DNA of 64,000 nucleotides from Paenibacillus xylanilyticus. GTDB lineage: Bacteria > Bacillota > Bacilli > Paenibacillales > Paenibacillaceae. Of this stretch, positions 1-8,323 are shown piece by piece. The stretch is from the NCBI RefSeq assembly GCF_013359935.1, contig NZ_JABMCB010000177.1, forward strand, positions 62,001 to 126,000, read 5' to 3'. The stretch's first letter is position 1, and the number at the start of each line of letters is the position of its first letter. Under the pieces are notes generated by a model. It was not told the origin of the DNA, did not search any database, and worked only from the letters and a program-made list of their open reading frames with translations. Both the position numbers and the translations under genes were made by a program.

Positions 1-255
1 CTCATTAATTTCACCGCTCTCAACTTCGGTAGCTCCGAACGGCTTCTTGCGAAGTTCCCCATCTTCTTCTACGATCATCTCAATCTTACGTTCCACTTGT
101 TCCAGCTTGAGTCCGCACAGCTGCGAAAGTTTCATGCCTCGCTGAAACAGATCAATCGCCTGCTCCAACGGAACATCTCCATGCTCCAGCTGAGCCACGA
201 TATCCTCAAGTGCCGCCATTGCCTCTTCAAAATTCAGTTCCGGTTCATTCGCCAT
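1..255 (-). CDS. xseB: Exodeoxyribonuclease VII small subunit, 3' end cut by window edge
   Basis: An open frame starts at ATG 255 and runs off the left edge after 85 codons without a stop. The product begins MANEPELNFEEAMAALEDI, the usual start of the small, all-helical XseB subunit, followed by the conserved stretch ending DLFQRGMKLS. XseB binds XseA to form exonuclease VII, which degrades single-stranded DNA from both ends. XseB proteins are usually about 75-85 residues, so only a few codons should be missing. The start overlaps the end of xseA by 11 nt, indicating translational coupling in a nusB-folD-xseA-xseB operon like that of Bacillus. Identification is by family pattern plus context. 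Confidence 0.93.
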   Translation of the reverse strand, partial: MANEPELNFEEAMAALEDIVAQLEHGDVPLEQAIDLFQRGMKLSQLCGLKLEQVERKIEMIVEEDGELRKKPFGATEVESGEINE

Positions 256-1609
256 GGATGTTGTCGTCCTCCTTCATTCCCCAAACCTGACAGTCCAGCT
301 GTCCGTCTGTTAATTTGATTTTGATAGAATCTCCGGGCTGTACTTCCTTTAACGATTTGATTAGCCTCTGCTCCTGTTCGTCATATACCAGACTATATCC
401 GCGGGACATGACTTTTAGCGGGCTAAGAGCATCGAGATGGCGTACGGAAGATTTCCATTGCTGCTGCTTTGATCTGACGATAGACCTCATCGCAAGTTCC
501 AGCTGACGACGTGCTGCTGCATTCTCACGTTGTGCTGTATTGACTTGTTCTCGTGGATTAAAACGCTGCAGGGCTGCACGGAGACGCTCCTGTTTTTCTG
601 CAGTCCATTTCACTCGTGTATCCACAGTCCTCAAAAGGCGCTGATGCATCATATCCAATCGCTCGGTGTGCTGCATCAATGTCCGCCTTGGATGAACAAG
701 GACCGGCGAACGTTGTAATCTCGCAAGGCGCTCACGGTTATGGACAGCACGTTGACGAAGACTATGCTGGAGCTGACGCTGCCTTAGCGCAATCTGGTCC
801 AACAACTCGGCACGATTAGGTACGGCCAGTTCAGCAGCAGCTGTAGGCGTCGCAGCACGCAGATCTGCTGCAAAATCTGCAATGGTAAAATCCGTTTCGT
901 GTCCTACTGCAGAAATAACAGGAATGTCTGAACCTACGATGGCTCTTGCGACCATCTCTTCATTGAAAGCCCATAACTCCTCAAGTGAGCCCCCGCCTCG
1001 GCCCACGATCAGCACATCAGCCTCACCAAGAAGATTCAGATTGCGAATAGCTTTTACGATCGAAGGCGCAGCGCCCTTGCCCTGTACCAATACGGGATAC
1101 AAAAGCACTTTGGCAGAAGGATATCGGCGTTGCAATGTAATCATGATATCTCGTACTGCAGCTCCCGTAGGTGAGGTAACAACACCAATCGTTCCGGGAT
1201 ACCGAGGAATAGCCCGTTTTCTGGACGAAGAGAAAAGCCCCTCTTCCTCAAGCTTCTTCTTCAGCTGCTCATAGGCCAGATAAAGGCTTCCAATACCGTC
1301 AGGCTGCATATGAGTGGCGTAGAATTGATATTGACCGTCCCGCTCATACACCGAGACATTGCCACGAGCAACAACCCTTGCACCCTCTTTTGGTACAAAG
1401 GGCAATCGCTGATTGTGGGACGCGAACATAATCGCCTTAATTCGGCTGTCCTTGTCCTTCAATGTAAAATACATGTGACCGCTGGAGTGATGTGTGAAAT
1501 TGGATATCTCTCCACGCAGCCAGACGTCCGACAGGACCTGATCGGATTCCAGTTTCATCCGGATATACCGATTCAGGTCTTTGATGGAGTAGATCTGCCG
1601 CTCTGCCAC
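245..1609 (-). CDS. xseA: Exodeoxyribonuclease VII large subunit
   Basis: 454 residues, full length for XseA. An N-terminal OB-fold (about residues 5-100, with WLRGEISNF and the HMYFTLKD strand) binds single-stranded DNA. The catalytic domain follows (about 125-440), with the conserved IVGRGGGSLEELWAFNEE and SAVGHETDFTIADFAADLR motifs. The middle of the protein (about 280-400) is Arg/Gln-rich and probably forms the long coiled coil seen in this family. The start is GTG at 1609, 8 nt after the folD stop, with only a weak AGG Shine-Dalgarno, so translation probably depends on coupling to folD. It acts in the cytoplasm in mismatch and recombination-associated DNA degradation. Confidence 0.96.
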   Translation of the reverse strand: MAERQIYSIKDLNRYIRMKLESDQVLSDVWLRGEISNFTHHSSGHMYFTLKDKDSRIKAIMFASHNQRLPFVPKEGARVVARGNVSVYERDGQYQFYATHMQPDGIGSLYLAYEQLKKKLEEEGLFSSSRKRAIPRYPGTIGVVTSPTGAAVRDIMITLQRRYPSAKVLLYPVLVQGKGAAPSIVKAIRNLNLLGEADVLIVGRGGGSLEELWAFNEEMVARAIVGSDIPVISAVGHETDFTIADFAADLRAATPTAAAELAVPNRAELLDQIALRQRQLQHSLRQRAVHNRERLARLQRSPVLVHPRRTLMQHTERLDMMHQRLLRTVDTRVKWTAEKQERLRAALQRFNPREQVNTAQRENAAARRQLELAMRSIVRSKQQQWKSSVRHLDALSPLKVMSRGYSLVYDEQEQRLIKSLKEVQPGDSIKIKLTDGQLDCQVWGMKEDDNIHGE

Positions 1610-1617
1610 GGTTAAAC

Positions 1618-2475
1618 CTAGGCCAATCCGTGAGCGCGTTTGGCAGCGATCAGTGTATTTTGCATCAGCATGGTGATTGTCATCGGACCTACGCCGCCTG
1701 GAACCGGCGTAATAGGACCTGAGACTTCCTTCACACTCTCGAAATCCACGTCTCCAGCCAATTTGCCATTGTCCAAACGGTTCATGCCAACGTCGATGAC
1801 TACAGCGCCTGGTTTTACATAATCGGCATCCACGAAGTTTGCACGACCGATCGCCACTACCAAAATGTCCGCTTGACGTGTAATTTCTTTCATGTTAGCC
1901 GTGCGGGAATGACACATTGTAACTGTTGCATTCTCGCGTTGAAGCAGCAAGGATACCGGTTTTCCGACAATATTGCTGCGTCCGATGACTACAGCATGCT
2001 TGCCCGACATTTCAAGACCTGTCCGTTTGATCAGTTCAATCACTCCAGCAGGAGTACATGGCAGCAAGCTGTCATCTCCAATCACAAGATTACCAACATT
2101 GACCGGATGGAAACCGTCAACGTCTTTGTCAACCGCAATGGCATCAATAACGGCTTTCTCCTCAATATGCTTCGGTAATGGAAGCTGAACAAGAATACCG
2201 TTGATCGATTTTTGATTGTTCAGCTTGTCCACCAGAGCAAGCAAATCCTCTTGGGATGTATTTGCATCCAGACGATGTACCTCGGAGTAGAACCCGAGAT
2301 CGTGGCAAGCTTTTTCCTTATTCCGCACATATACCTGGGATGCCGGATCTTCCCCGACGAGCACAACAGCCAGACCAGGCACAACCCCCTGTTCGCTAAG
2401 CTGCTTTACTTCTTCAGTTATGCCTGCACGGATCTCCTGGGACACTTCTTTACCGTTAATAATAGATGCTGTCAT
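1618..2475 (-). CDS. folD: Bifunctional methylenetetrahydrofolate dehydrogenase / methenyltetrahydrofolate cyclohydrolase
   Basis: 285 residues, normal FolD length. It interconverts 5,10-methylene-THF, 5,10-methenyl-THF and 10-formyl-THF, supplying one-carbon units for purines and formyl-Met. The catalytic segment [12 protein letters not shown] contains Tyr49 and Lys53, matching the Tyr/Lys pair of the family. The NADP-binding Rossmann part includes [17 protein letters not shown] (about residues 162-178), and the C-terminal signature [16 protein letters not shown] is intact. The ATG at 2475 is preceded by AAGGGAGAG, a good ribosome-binding site. It lies 47 nt downstream of nusB in the same operon. 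Confidence 0.97.
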   Translation of the reverse strand: MTASIINGKEVSQEIRAGITEEVKQLSEQGVVPGLAVVLVGEDPASQVYVRNKEKACHDLGFYSEVHRLDANTSQEDLLALVDKLNNQKSINGILVQLPLPKHIEEKAVIDAIAVDKDVDGFHPVNVGNLVIGDDSLLPCTPAGVIELIKRTGLEMSGKHAVVIGRSNIVGKPVSLLLQRENATVTMCHSRTANMKEITRQADILVVAIGRANFVDADYVKPGAVVIDVGMNRLDNGKLAGDVDFESVKEVSGPITPVPGGVGPMTITMLMQNTLIAAKRAHGLA

Positions 2476-2522
2476 TGTACTCTCTCTCCCTTATGTGAAC
2501 ATTTAATAAGTAAATCGCAAGT

Positions 2523-2975
2523 TTAGGACAATTTTTCTTTGATCGTGCTAACTTCCTGGATCATGCGTCCAAGCACACCGTTGACAAACTTCCCGGATTC
2601 ATCTGTTCCAAAATGTTTGGACAGTTCGATCGCTTCATTGACCGATACTTTGGCCGGAACATCATCACGGAAGACCATTTCATAGGTTGCCAGCCGCAAA
2701 ATCTGGCGGTCTACACGAGACAGACGGCTGATCTGCCAGCCTTTGAGATAGTCCACAAGCAATCCATCGATAGCTTCCTTGTGATTCCATGCTCCTTGCA
2801 CAATTTCGGTTACATAGCTGCGCATCACATCTGCATCGTGAATGACAACTTCAGTTTCATTCTCGTCTGCAGCTTCATTAATCAGCATATTAACCGCTTC
2901 TGCTGCACCTACTTCATTCATTTCCATCTGATACAGACTTTGTACTGCAATTTCCCTTGCCAAACGTCTTTTCAT
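2523..2975 (-). CDS. nusB: Transcription antitermination factor NusB
   Basis: 150 residues, beginning MKRRLAREIAVQSLYQME, the characteristic first helix of NusB. The conserved C-terminal segment VSVNEAIELSKHFGTDES...FVNGVLG is present. NusB binds the boxA RNA element together with NusE (S10) and supports antitermination of rRNA operons. The start is ATG 2975 with AGGAGG six bases upstream. It is the first gene of the nusB-folD-xseA-xseB run: a strong terminator (3104-3185) separates it from the asp23 operon, so it needs its own promoter in 2976-3103. I saw only an AT-rich TAAAAT-like -10 candidate there. Confidence 0.96.
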   Translation of the reverse strand: MKRRLAREIAVQSLYQMEMNEVGAAEAVNMLINEAADENETEVVIHDADVMRSYVTEIVQGAWNHKEAIDGLLVDYLKGWQISRLSRVDRQILRLATYEMVFRDDVPAKVSVNEAIELSKHFGTDESGKFVNGVLGRMIQEVSTIKEKLS

Positions 2976-3103
2976 GTCCTGCCTCCTGCAGCGCTCTTTG
3001 GAGCGTCATCATGCTTATTTTAAAATAAAAGAACCATCGCGCATCACATTTCTGACGCATGTTGGAGTGGCCCTCACGGTATTGTTATTGTTATCCCTTT
3101 TCA

Positions 3104-3185
3104 CAAAAAAACCTGCAGTACGTTTCCTCCAAAAAACGGGCATATTAAACTAAGCTCTATTTTCGGAAGAAACATATTGCAGGGT
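3104..3185 (-). terminator. Strong intrinsic terminator of the asp23-amaP-DUF2273 operon
   Basis: On the minus strand a long hairpin has arms CCTGCAATATGTTTC.. and ..GAAACGTACTGCAGG. It forms about 18 base pairs with a few wobbles or mismatches and is followed at once by seven Ts (A tract at 3105-3111 on the plus strand). It begins 10 nt after the DUF2273 stop. It separates that operon from nusB. Confidence 0.85.
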
Positions 3186-3194
3186 TCAGGTGGC

Positions 3195-3428
3195 TCACTT
3201 AAACGGACGCCAGCGCTCCCCGAGCCATTGTCCCCATTCCCTCCAGGGAATGAAAGAGCCCAGCTTCGAATCGCTTCGTCTGCCTAACGTATAACCGATG
3301 AACACCAAGAGTGCAAAGAACAACATATCCCAAAACCCGGTAAACAAATAAAGAAATCCAAAAAAGATGCCGCCCACAATTCCGGTTATCCGGCCTCTGT
3401 GACTATCCCAAATCTCTCTCCACAGCAT
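3195..3428 (-). CDS. DUF2273 small membrane protein
   Basis: 77 residues with one or two hydrophobic segments (about 16-50: GIVGGIFFGFLYLFTGFW then MLFFALLVFIGYTLG), ending in a basic, Trp-rich tail. The size and the place immediately after amaP match the DUF2273 proteins that travel with Asp23/AmaP in Gram-positive bacteria. By inference it helps anchor or regulate the Asp23 layer at the membrane; its biochemical role is not established. The ATG at 3428 has GAGGTGAG eight bases upstream. It is the last gene of the operon, directly before a strong terminator. Confidence 0.85.
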   Translation of the reverse strand: MLWREIWDSHRGRITGIVGGIFFGFLYLFTGFWDMLFFALLVFIGYTLGRRSDSKLGSFIPWREWGQWLGERWRPFK

Positions 3429-3442
3429 CAGTGAAACTCACC

Positions 3443-3982
3443 TCATTCCACTCGACTCTTGTAGTTAGGCGACTGGGTAACATTGGCAATATACACGGTA
3501 ACAAAAGACACCGGAATACCCGTAATCTCATGTACATGATCATGTATCGCCTTTTGCAAATCCGATGTCAGCGTTGGAATGGGTGTCTCGCCATCCACCA
3601 CTGCACGGATCATGATCTCCAATCCCGATTCAACCACACGAATACGTGCCTTGACATCACGTACTCCCCGGAAGCGGGAAGTCGCTTTCAGACAGAGATT
3701 TTCAATCGTCTCCATTGAGATCTGCACATCACCGTATTCCGTACGCTGATCTACAGATGGCAACGAAGCACGTCCACGCCGTACCGAGATGTAAAAAAAG
3801 CGCAAACTCAGGATAAACAAAATCGCAGCTGCAATAACGGCCGCAACAATGACGTTCTGTTCTTGCTGGTAATTCAATTCGTAAGGCAGTACTCCACTAA
3901 TGAGTAGAATAACAACTGCCGATATTGCTCCAACGCTTATGCTGTATATAAACAACAGAAGCCGATCCAGTATTTTCGCCAC
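3443..3982 (-). CDS. amaP: Alkaline shock response membrane anchor protein AmaP
   Basis: About 179 residues. Two N-terminal membrane helices (about residues 9-30 and 44-66) are followed by a cytoplasmic Asp23-like domain (about 85-170: VQISMETIENLCLKATSRF... GVRDVKARI). This is the AmaP layout: it tethers Asp23 to the membrane. Start choice is uncertain. GTG 3991 also opens the frame, but the GGGAGG site is only 2 nt before it, whereas GTG 3982 is spaced 11 nt and gives MAKILDRLLLFIYS, so I prefer 3982. It lies between asp23 and DUF2273; a hairpin in the asp23-amaP gap may reduce read-through. Confidence 0.88.
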   Translation of the reverse strand: MAKILDRLLLFIYSISVGAISAVVILLISGVLPYELNYQQEQNVIVAAVIAAAILFILSLRFFYISVRRGRASLPSVDQRTEYGDVQISMETIENLCLKATSRFRGVRDVKARIRVVESGLEIMIRAVVDGETPIPTLTSDLQKAIHDHVHEITGIPVSFVTVYIANVTQSPNYKSRVE

Positions 3983-4080
3983 GAACTGCACAGCCTCCCT
4001 TGCTCACTACATTGCTCTTAACCAGTACTATGCATTATATCAACAGCCCTCATGGAAAAGATCACCATGAACACCTGTCC

Positions 4081-4124
4081 AAGACGGGATAACCCCCGGC
4101 AGCTATGCCGGGGGAATCTGTCTT
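4081..4124. terminator. Hairpin between asp23 and amaP (possible attenuating terminator)
   Basis: A perfect 9-bp GC-rich stem (4093-4101 with 4106-4114, arms CCCCCGGCA/TGCCGGGGG, loop GCTA) is flanked by a second complementary pair, AAGAC/GTCTT. The downstream T-rich tract is better on the plus strand than on the minus strand, where only TTATCCCGTCTT follows. It lies just after the asp23 stop, so partial termination or mRNA 3'-end protection within the operon is possible. Confidence 0.55.
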
Positions 4125-4127
4125 CTT

Positions 4128-4538
4128 TTATTTTACACGCTGACTGTTCAGGTCAATCTCTTCGACTTTCTCGGTGCTCTTGAACTGAACATCATGAATA
4201 TGCACATTAACCTCGTTCACATTCAATCCAGTCATATTCTCAATGGAACGTTTAACATTTTGTTGAATTTCAGTTGCCACTTGTGGAAGACGATAACCAT
4301 ACTCGATGATAACCGATACATCCACTGCAGCCTCACGTTGACCTACTTCCACTTTTACGCCTTTGGAGAGGTTTTTGCGGCCAAGCAATTCAGCAAATCC
4401 ACCAGCGAAACCGCCGCTCATGCCAGCTACTCCTTTTACCTCAACCGTAGCCAGTCCAGCGATCACTTCGATAACTTCAGGTGCGATCTGGATTTCACCG
4501 ATATCCGTTCGTTCAAATTCTGTCGGCAGTGTACTCAT
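4128..4538 (-). CDS. asp23: Asp23/Gls24 family envelope stress response protein
   Basis: 136 residues, a single Asp23 domain: IQIAPEVIEVIAGLATVEVKGV near the N-terminus, a Gly-rich GMSGGFAGGFAELLG, then VDVSVIIEYGYRLPQVATEIQQ and VNEVNVHIHDV. These are abundant cytoplasmic proteins that collect under the membrane through AmaP and respond to cell-envelope stress. The gene leads an operon with amaP and DUF2273 (gaps of 136-145 and 14 nt) and is preceded by an unusually structured leader (4574-4692). The ATG at 4538 has a weak GGTG site about 12 nt upstream; no in-frame alternative exists because a TGA lies just upstream. Confidence 0.92.
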   Translation of the reverse strand: MSTLPTEFERTDIGEIQIAPEVIEVIAGLATVEVKGVAGMSGGFAGGFAELLGRKNLSKGVKVEVGQREAAVDVSVIIEYGYRLPQVATEIQQNVKRSIENMTGLNVNEVNVHIHDVQFKSTEKVEEIDLNSQRVK

Positions 4539-4573
4539 AACTGTTCAACACACCTTTCGCATAATAAGTTTGC

Positions 4574-4692
4574 GGCCATCCGTCAGGGCGCTGTCCTACG
4601 GGCTTGATGGCCTCTGGGCACCCTTCCGGTCCGGCTTTACCGGAACTCCTGCAAACTTCACCACAAATGTGCGGGCTTATCCCTTGCAGGAG
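4574..4692 (-). promoter_or_regulatory. Three-hairpin structured leader upstream of asp23
   Basis: Three inverted repeats lie back to back in the 5' region of asp23. They are GGCCATC/GATGGCC at 4574-4580 and 4606-4612 (with inner CCGT/ACGG), TTCCGGT/ACCGGAA at 4624-4630 and 4639-4645, and CTCCTGCAA/TTGCAGGAG at 4646-4654 and 4684-4692. No known riboswitch consensus was recognised. Regulation through RNA structure is inferred only from the packed stems. Confidence 0.45.
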
Positions 4693-4761
4693 ACATGCGC
4701 TCTTATTATTACATACTATATCATTTGGGCTAGTTTATGACAAACAAGTCCAATATGCCTG

Positions 4762-6105
4762 TTAAATCTCGTTTTCCTCGAGGAATTTAATATCAAAATC
4801 ACCCCGAATAAACGTTGGATGTTCCAGCAATTTCTGATGGAAAGGAATCGTAGTGGAGATGCCTTCAATGGCGAACTCACCGAGCGCACGTTTCATCTTG
4901 GCAATTGCCTCTTCCCTGTTCGCACCCCATACAATCAATTTTGCAATCATGGAGTCGTAAAATGGAGAGATCGTATAGCCCGGATACGCTGCACTATCCA
5001 CGCGCACACCTGGACCACCTGGTGCAAGATAGAAGCCAATCTTACCTGGTGAAGGCATGAAGTTTCGATCCGGATCTTCGGCATTGATACGGCATTCGAT
5101 CGACCAGCCGTTGATCACAACGTCTTCCTGACGGAATGACAATGGATTACCCTCAGCAACCGAAATCATTTCACGAATCAGATCCACACCTGTCACCATT
5201 TCCGTAACCGGATGTTCCACTTGAATACGCGTATTCATTTCCATGAAATAGAACTCCCCAGTAGGGCTGAGCAAAAATTCAAGTGTACCTGCTCCCGAGT
5301 AGTTCACAGCGAGTGCTGCGCGTACTGCGGCCTCACCCATCAGTGTTCGTACTTCTTCATTAATAACAGGACAAGGAGCTTCTTCCACCAGCTTCTGACG
5401 GCGGCGTTGAACAGAACAATCACGCTCGCCTAGATGTACTGCATTCCCGTGCTTGTCCGCAATGATCTGAATTTCCACGTGTTTCATACCTGTCAGGAAC
5501 TTCTCGAGATAAACTCCGCCATTGCCAAAAGCTTTCTGTGCTTCCTGCTGGGCAGCCGTAATCTGCTTGATCAGCGCTTCTTCATCTTCCGCAATACGGA
5601 TCCCTTTACCTCCGCCACCTGCGGTAGCTTTGATAATTACAGGATAGCCGATATCCCGGCCAATCATAATCGCTTCTTCCATGCTTTCGACGAGACCGTC
5701 AGATCCCGGAATAACCGGAACGCCTGCATCTTTCATCGTTTGCTTCGCGACAGCCTTGTCACCCATTTTGGTTATCGCTTCAGGGGAAGGACCGATAAAG
5801 GTAATATTGCAGGAATCACAAATTTCCGCAAAATCGGCATTCTCCGCAAGGAATCCATACCCAGGGTGTATTGCATCACATTCGGTCAATGTCGCTACAC
5901 TCATCAGGTTTGTAAAATTCAGATAGCTGTCCTTGGACAGTGTAGGTCCAATACAATAAGCCTCATCTGCAAGACGTACATGCAATGAATCCTTGTCCGC
6001 TTCCGAATAGACCGCTACTGTCGAAATACCGAGCTCACGACAGGCACGAATAATACGTACCGCAATCTCGCCACGGTTCGCAATTAGTATTTTTTGAAAT
6101 TTCAT
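4762..6105 (-). CDS. accC: Acetyl-CoA carboxylase, biotin carboxylase subunit
   Basis: 447 residues, full length. It carboxylates biotin on AccB with ATP and bicarbonate, the first half of the acetyl-CoA carboxylase reaction in fatty-acid synthesis. The N-terminal domain begins [18 protein letters not shown]. The ATP-grasp centre holds the Gly-rich [11 protein letters not shown] (about 161-171), [15 protein letters not shown] and the catalytic [15 protein letters not shown] (about 288-302). The C-terminal biotin-carboxylase domain is complete. The gene follows accB by 56 nt, the usual accB-accC pair. AAGGAGG lies 11 nt before the ATG. Confidence 0.97.
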   Translation of the reverse strand: MKFQKILIANRGEIAVRIIRACRELGISTVAVYSEADKDSLHVRLADEAYCIGPTLSKDSYLNFTNLMSVATLTECDAIHPGYGFLAENADFAEICDSCNITFIGPSPEAITKMGDKAVAKQTMKDAGVPVIPGSDGLVESMEEAIMIGRDIGYPVIIKATAGGGGKGIRIAEDEEALIKQITAAQQEAQKAFGNGGVYLEKFLTGMKHVEIQIIADKHGNAVHLGERDCSVQRRRQKLVEEAPCPVINEEVRTLMGEAAVRAALAVNYSGAGTLEFLLSPTGEFYFMEMNTRIQVEHPVTEMVTGVDLIREMISVAEGNPLSFRQEDVVINGWSIECRINAEDPDRNFMPSPGKIGFYLAPGGPGVRVDSAAYPGYTISPFYDSMIAKLIVWGANREEAIAKMKRALGEFAIEGISTTIPFHQKLLEHPTFIRGDFDIKFLEENEI

Positions 6106-6161
6106 TTCGTTATTGTCCTCCTTCGAAGCTCATGCGGTTGCCGCTCTCCGGCGATTTACCG

Positions 6162-6635
6162 TTATTCCGGTTTAACCAGGAACAGGGGCTGTCCATATTC
6201 GACCAGCTGTCCGTTCTCAACCAGCACTTCAACGATTTCTCCCTTGATGTCGGCATCAAGCTCGTTCATCAGCTTCATCGCTTCAATGATACATACCGTT
6301 GTTTTATCAACAACTTTATCACCAACGCTTACAAAAGGACCCGCTTCCGGTGAGGAAGCTCTGTAAAAAGTACCCACCATCGGAGATACAATTTTATGTA
6401 AATGGCTTGTAGTATCGACTTGCGGAGCTGCTTCTGTTACCACTGCAGCAGGTTGTTGCACCTGAGGAGCAGCAATCACTTGCGGTTGAACCGCAGCTGC
6501 CTGAACGTACTCGGTTTTACCCGGTTTGCGGATCGACAAACGTGACCCTTCATTTTCAATTTCCAACTCCTGAACGGAACTTTCATCCACCAGTTTGATC
6601 AGTTCTTTGATCTCACTCAATTTAAACATTTCCAT
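6162..6635 (-). CDS. accB: Acetyl-CoA carboxylase biotin carboxyl carrier protein
   Basis: 157 residues. A short helical N-terminus ([16 protein letters not shown]) leads to an Ala/Pro/Gln-rich linker (about 46-75) and a C-terminal biotinyl domain (about 80-157) with EAMKLMNE, where Lys121 is the residue expected to be biotinylated. It carries the carboxyl group between AccC and the transferase. The first ATG (6635) has AAGGAG seven bases upstream and is preferred over the second ATG two codons in. It leads the accBC operon, separated from the spoIIIA operon by a terminator. Confidence 0.97.
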   Translation of the reverse strand: MEMFKLSEIKELIKLVDESSVQELEIENEGSRLSIRKPGKTEYVQAAAVQPQVIAAPQVQQPAAVVTEAAPQVDTTSHLHKIVSPMVGTFYRASSPEAGPFVSVGDKVVDKTTVCIIEAMKLMNELDADIKGEIVEVLVENGQLVEYGQPLFLVKPE

Positions 6636-6691
6636 TATTCACTCCTTCGGCATCATGCCAGTCTCACTAGGACGGTCATATGGCTTTATGT

Positions 6692-6697
6692 ATTATA
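6692..6697 (-). promoter_or_regulatory. Candidate -10 element of the accBC promoter
   Basis: A perfect TATAAT on the minus strand, preceded by an AT-rich spacer, lies about 57 nt upstream of the accB start. I could not find a convincing -35 hexamer at 16-18 nt. The T-rich tail of the spoIIIA terminator occupies that place. Confidence 0.45.
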
Positions 6698-6713
6698 TCA
6701 TAATCATTAAAAA

Positions 6714-6750
6714 TGGAAAGAGCCCGAGACTTTAACAAGCTCCCGGGGCA
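6714..6750 (-). terminator. Intrinsic terminator of the spoIIIA operon
   Basis: On the minus strand CCCGGGA (6741-6747) pairs with TCTCGGG (6723-6729) around an 11-nt loop, with one G-U pair. CTCTTTCCATTTTT follows. It starts about 20 nt after the spoIIIAH stop. Confidence 0.7.
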
Positions 6751-6767
6751 CTTCTCCATGGATTGGA

Positions 6768-7601
6768 TTACTGTTCCGTTACGTACTGCACGCTGATTTT
6801 GTTTTGCGTTACAGCAAGCTCTTTCATGACCAGATCCACGATAGAAACCGCCTGCTTTACATCCAGTTTATCACTAAGCACGACCACTTTATACTTGTCA
6901 GCATCTTCTTGTACGATCGCGTTGGCAAACTGTTGGGACAACGTTTCTTCAATGCCGTTGATTTTGGCTTCTTTTTCCTCCAGCGTACGGAGCTCTTCAG
7001 TCGCTTTGGCATTTTCCTCTGGCGTTTTGCTCAGATCGCCGGCGATCGTCATAAGCTCCTCATACTTACGATTGTTGCTCTCTTCACGCTGCCATTGATA
7101 GTTCTGGAACTGGCTGCTGGCGGATGCTGCTGTATTTTGTTCTTCCATTTCCTTCAATACTTCTTCATCCGTTTTGGTTGCACTTCCCTCTGTTTCGCTG
7201 CCTGCAGCGTCAGGCGCTGTAGTTGTCCCTTTATCCGTTTCTTGATTTGCTTCTGCCTCGCTAGCCCCCGGTTCAGTTGCAGGAGCTTGCTCCGTTTCAG
7301 CAGCTTCCTGCCCATCTGTGGCCGCTGGATTTTCAGTCGACTCGGAAGCTGGCTGCTCGGCAGCATCTGTACCTGTTACTTCGCCCTCATGAACTACTTC
7401 GTTCATAACCAGCCCCTCTGTAGGATCAAGGATGCCGGCTGCCTCTTTCACTTCCCCCTCCTTCATGCCATCTACCTGCTGACTCTCGGCAACTGGTGCA
7501 TTAACCGGCCCTGAATCCTCAGTGAACAGATAGTAAGCGGATAAAATGACCATCAGACTCAGCATGGAAACGAGCCATACCGTTTGGCGTTTGTTATTCA
7601 T
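6768..7601 (-). CDS. spoIIIAH: Stage III sporulation protein AH (SpoIIIAH)
   Basis: 277 residues from ATG 7601, which has GAGGAGGAAG just upstream; an upstream in-frame extension exists but lacks a ribosome site. One N-terminal membrane helix (about 8-26, VWLVSMLSLMVILSAYYLF) is followed by a long Glu/Ala/Thr/Pro-rich segment (about 30-150). The C-terminal EscJ/PrgK-like ring-building domain (about 170-277) includes KYEELMTIAGDLSKTPEENAKATEELR and ends VMKELAVTQNKISVQYV. Made in the mother cell, it pairs with forespore SpoIIQ to form the feeding-tube channel. The B. subtilis protein is about 218 residues; the extra length here is the acidic linker. Confidence 0.93.
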   Translation of the reverse strand: MNNKRQTVWLVSMLSLMVILSAYYLFTEDSGPVNAPVAESQQVDGMKEGEVKEAAGILDPTEGLVMNEVVHEGEVTGTDAAEQPASESTENPAATDGQEAAETEQAPATEPGASEAEANQETDKGTTTAPDAAGSETEGSATKTDEEVLKEMEEQNTAASASSQFQNYQWQREESNNRKYEELMTIAGDLSKTPEENAKATEELRTLEEKEAKINGIEETLSQQFANAIVQEDADKYKVVVLSDKLDVKQAVSIVDLVMKELAVTQNKISVQYVTEQ

Positions 7602-7668
7602 AAGAACTTCCTCCTCAAAATTAGCTTGATTCATATGATAATCGGGCCATGCAAATGATCGATCTTGA

Positions 7669-8307
7669 CTAGTCCTGTTTACGCGGAACAACCGATATTC
7701 GGTAAGCTGCGACATTCAGTCCTTTTTCCACGGCATCTGTAATCAGATCTTTTACAACCTTGTTTTCGGCGCCTTTGGCAACAACGAGCACCCCCCTGAT
7801 CTGTGGTTTGAGTTTTTTCGTAACAATCGGTGTCTGATCCCCTGAGCTTTCATAAGTAATGATCTCGCCATCCCGGGTGTATTGGGTCATGTGCCGTTTA
7901 CCCCCGTTGGCATCGGTCTCCTCAGTAAGTTGCTGTGAATCTTTTACATTGCGCTGTACGACAAGTTCCTCGGTTGAATCCACGGTGACCATGACATCAA
8001 CAGTTCCTACACCAACGATGTTTTCAAGCACGCCTTTGATCTTGTCTTCAAATGCAAATTCTATGGCCTGAAATGGATTTTGATCTGCCGGATCATTTGG
8101 TAAAGATGCCATGGATGCTACCGGATCTGGAGGTTCCCGGCCGATGTTCTCGGAATCAATTTTTTTAACATTGACGAACGAGTTGAACAGCATAATTCCT
8201 ACCCCGATCAAGCCCAGAATAATAAGCCAGCGGAACGTCTGGCTTCGCCTGGCTCCGCCTTCCCCACCGCCGAGCAGGGCTTCAATCTTTTTTAGCCATT
8301 GCTTCAT
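7669..8307 (-). CDS. spoIIIAG: Stage III sporulation protein AG (SpoIIIAG)
   Basis: 212 residues. A short cytoplasmic N-terminus (KKIEALLGGGEGG) is followed by one membrane helix (about 26-46, FRWLIILGLIGVGIMLFNSF) and an extracytoplasmic domain with VGVGTVDVMVTVDSTEE and PQIRGVLVVAKGAENKVVKDLITDAV, features of the SpoIIIAG ring-forming domain. It assembles a large secretion-like ring in the outer forespore membrane. The ATG at 8307 has GGAGGG upstream. It lies 16 nt after spoIIIAF. Length is near that of the B. subtilis protein. Confidence 0.94.
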   Translation of the reverse strand: MKQWLKKIEALLGGGEGGARRSQTFRWLIILGLIGVGIMLFNSFVNVKKIDSENIGREPPDPVASMASLPNDPADQNPFQAIEFAFEDKIKGVLENIVGVGTVDVMVTVDSTEELVVQRNVKDSQQLTEETDANGGKRHMTQYTRDGEIITYESSGDQTPIVTKKLKPQIRGVLVVAKGAENKVVKDLITDAVEKGLNVAAYRISVVPRKQD

Positions 8308-8323
8308 CGGATACCCTCCTTTT

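Noticed and set aside
3014..3042. AT-rich TTTTAAAATAAG as the nusB promoter
   Set aside because: The TAAAAT-like -10 has no acceptable -35 partner, so it was not listed as a feature.
4573..4620. Plus-strand resemblance of GGGCTTGATGGCCTCTG to the 3' part of a fluoride riboswitch
   Set aside because: The 5' half of the fluoride aptamer is missing and no plus-strand gene follows until 12.9 kb.
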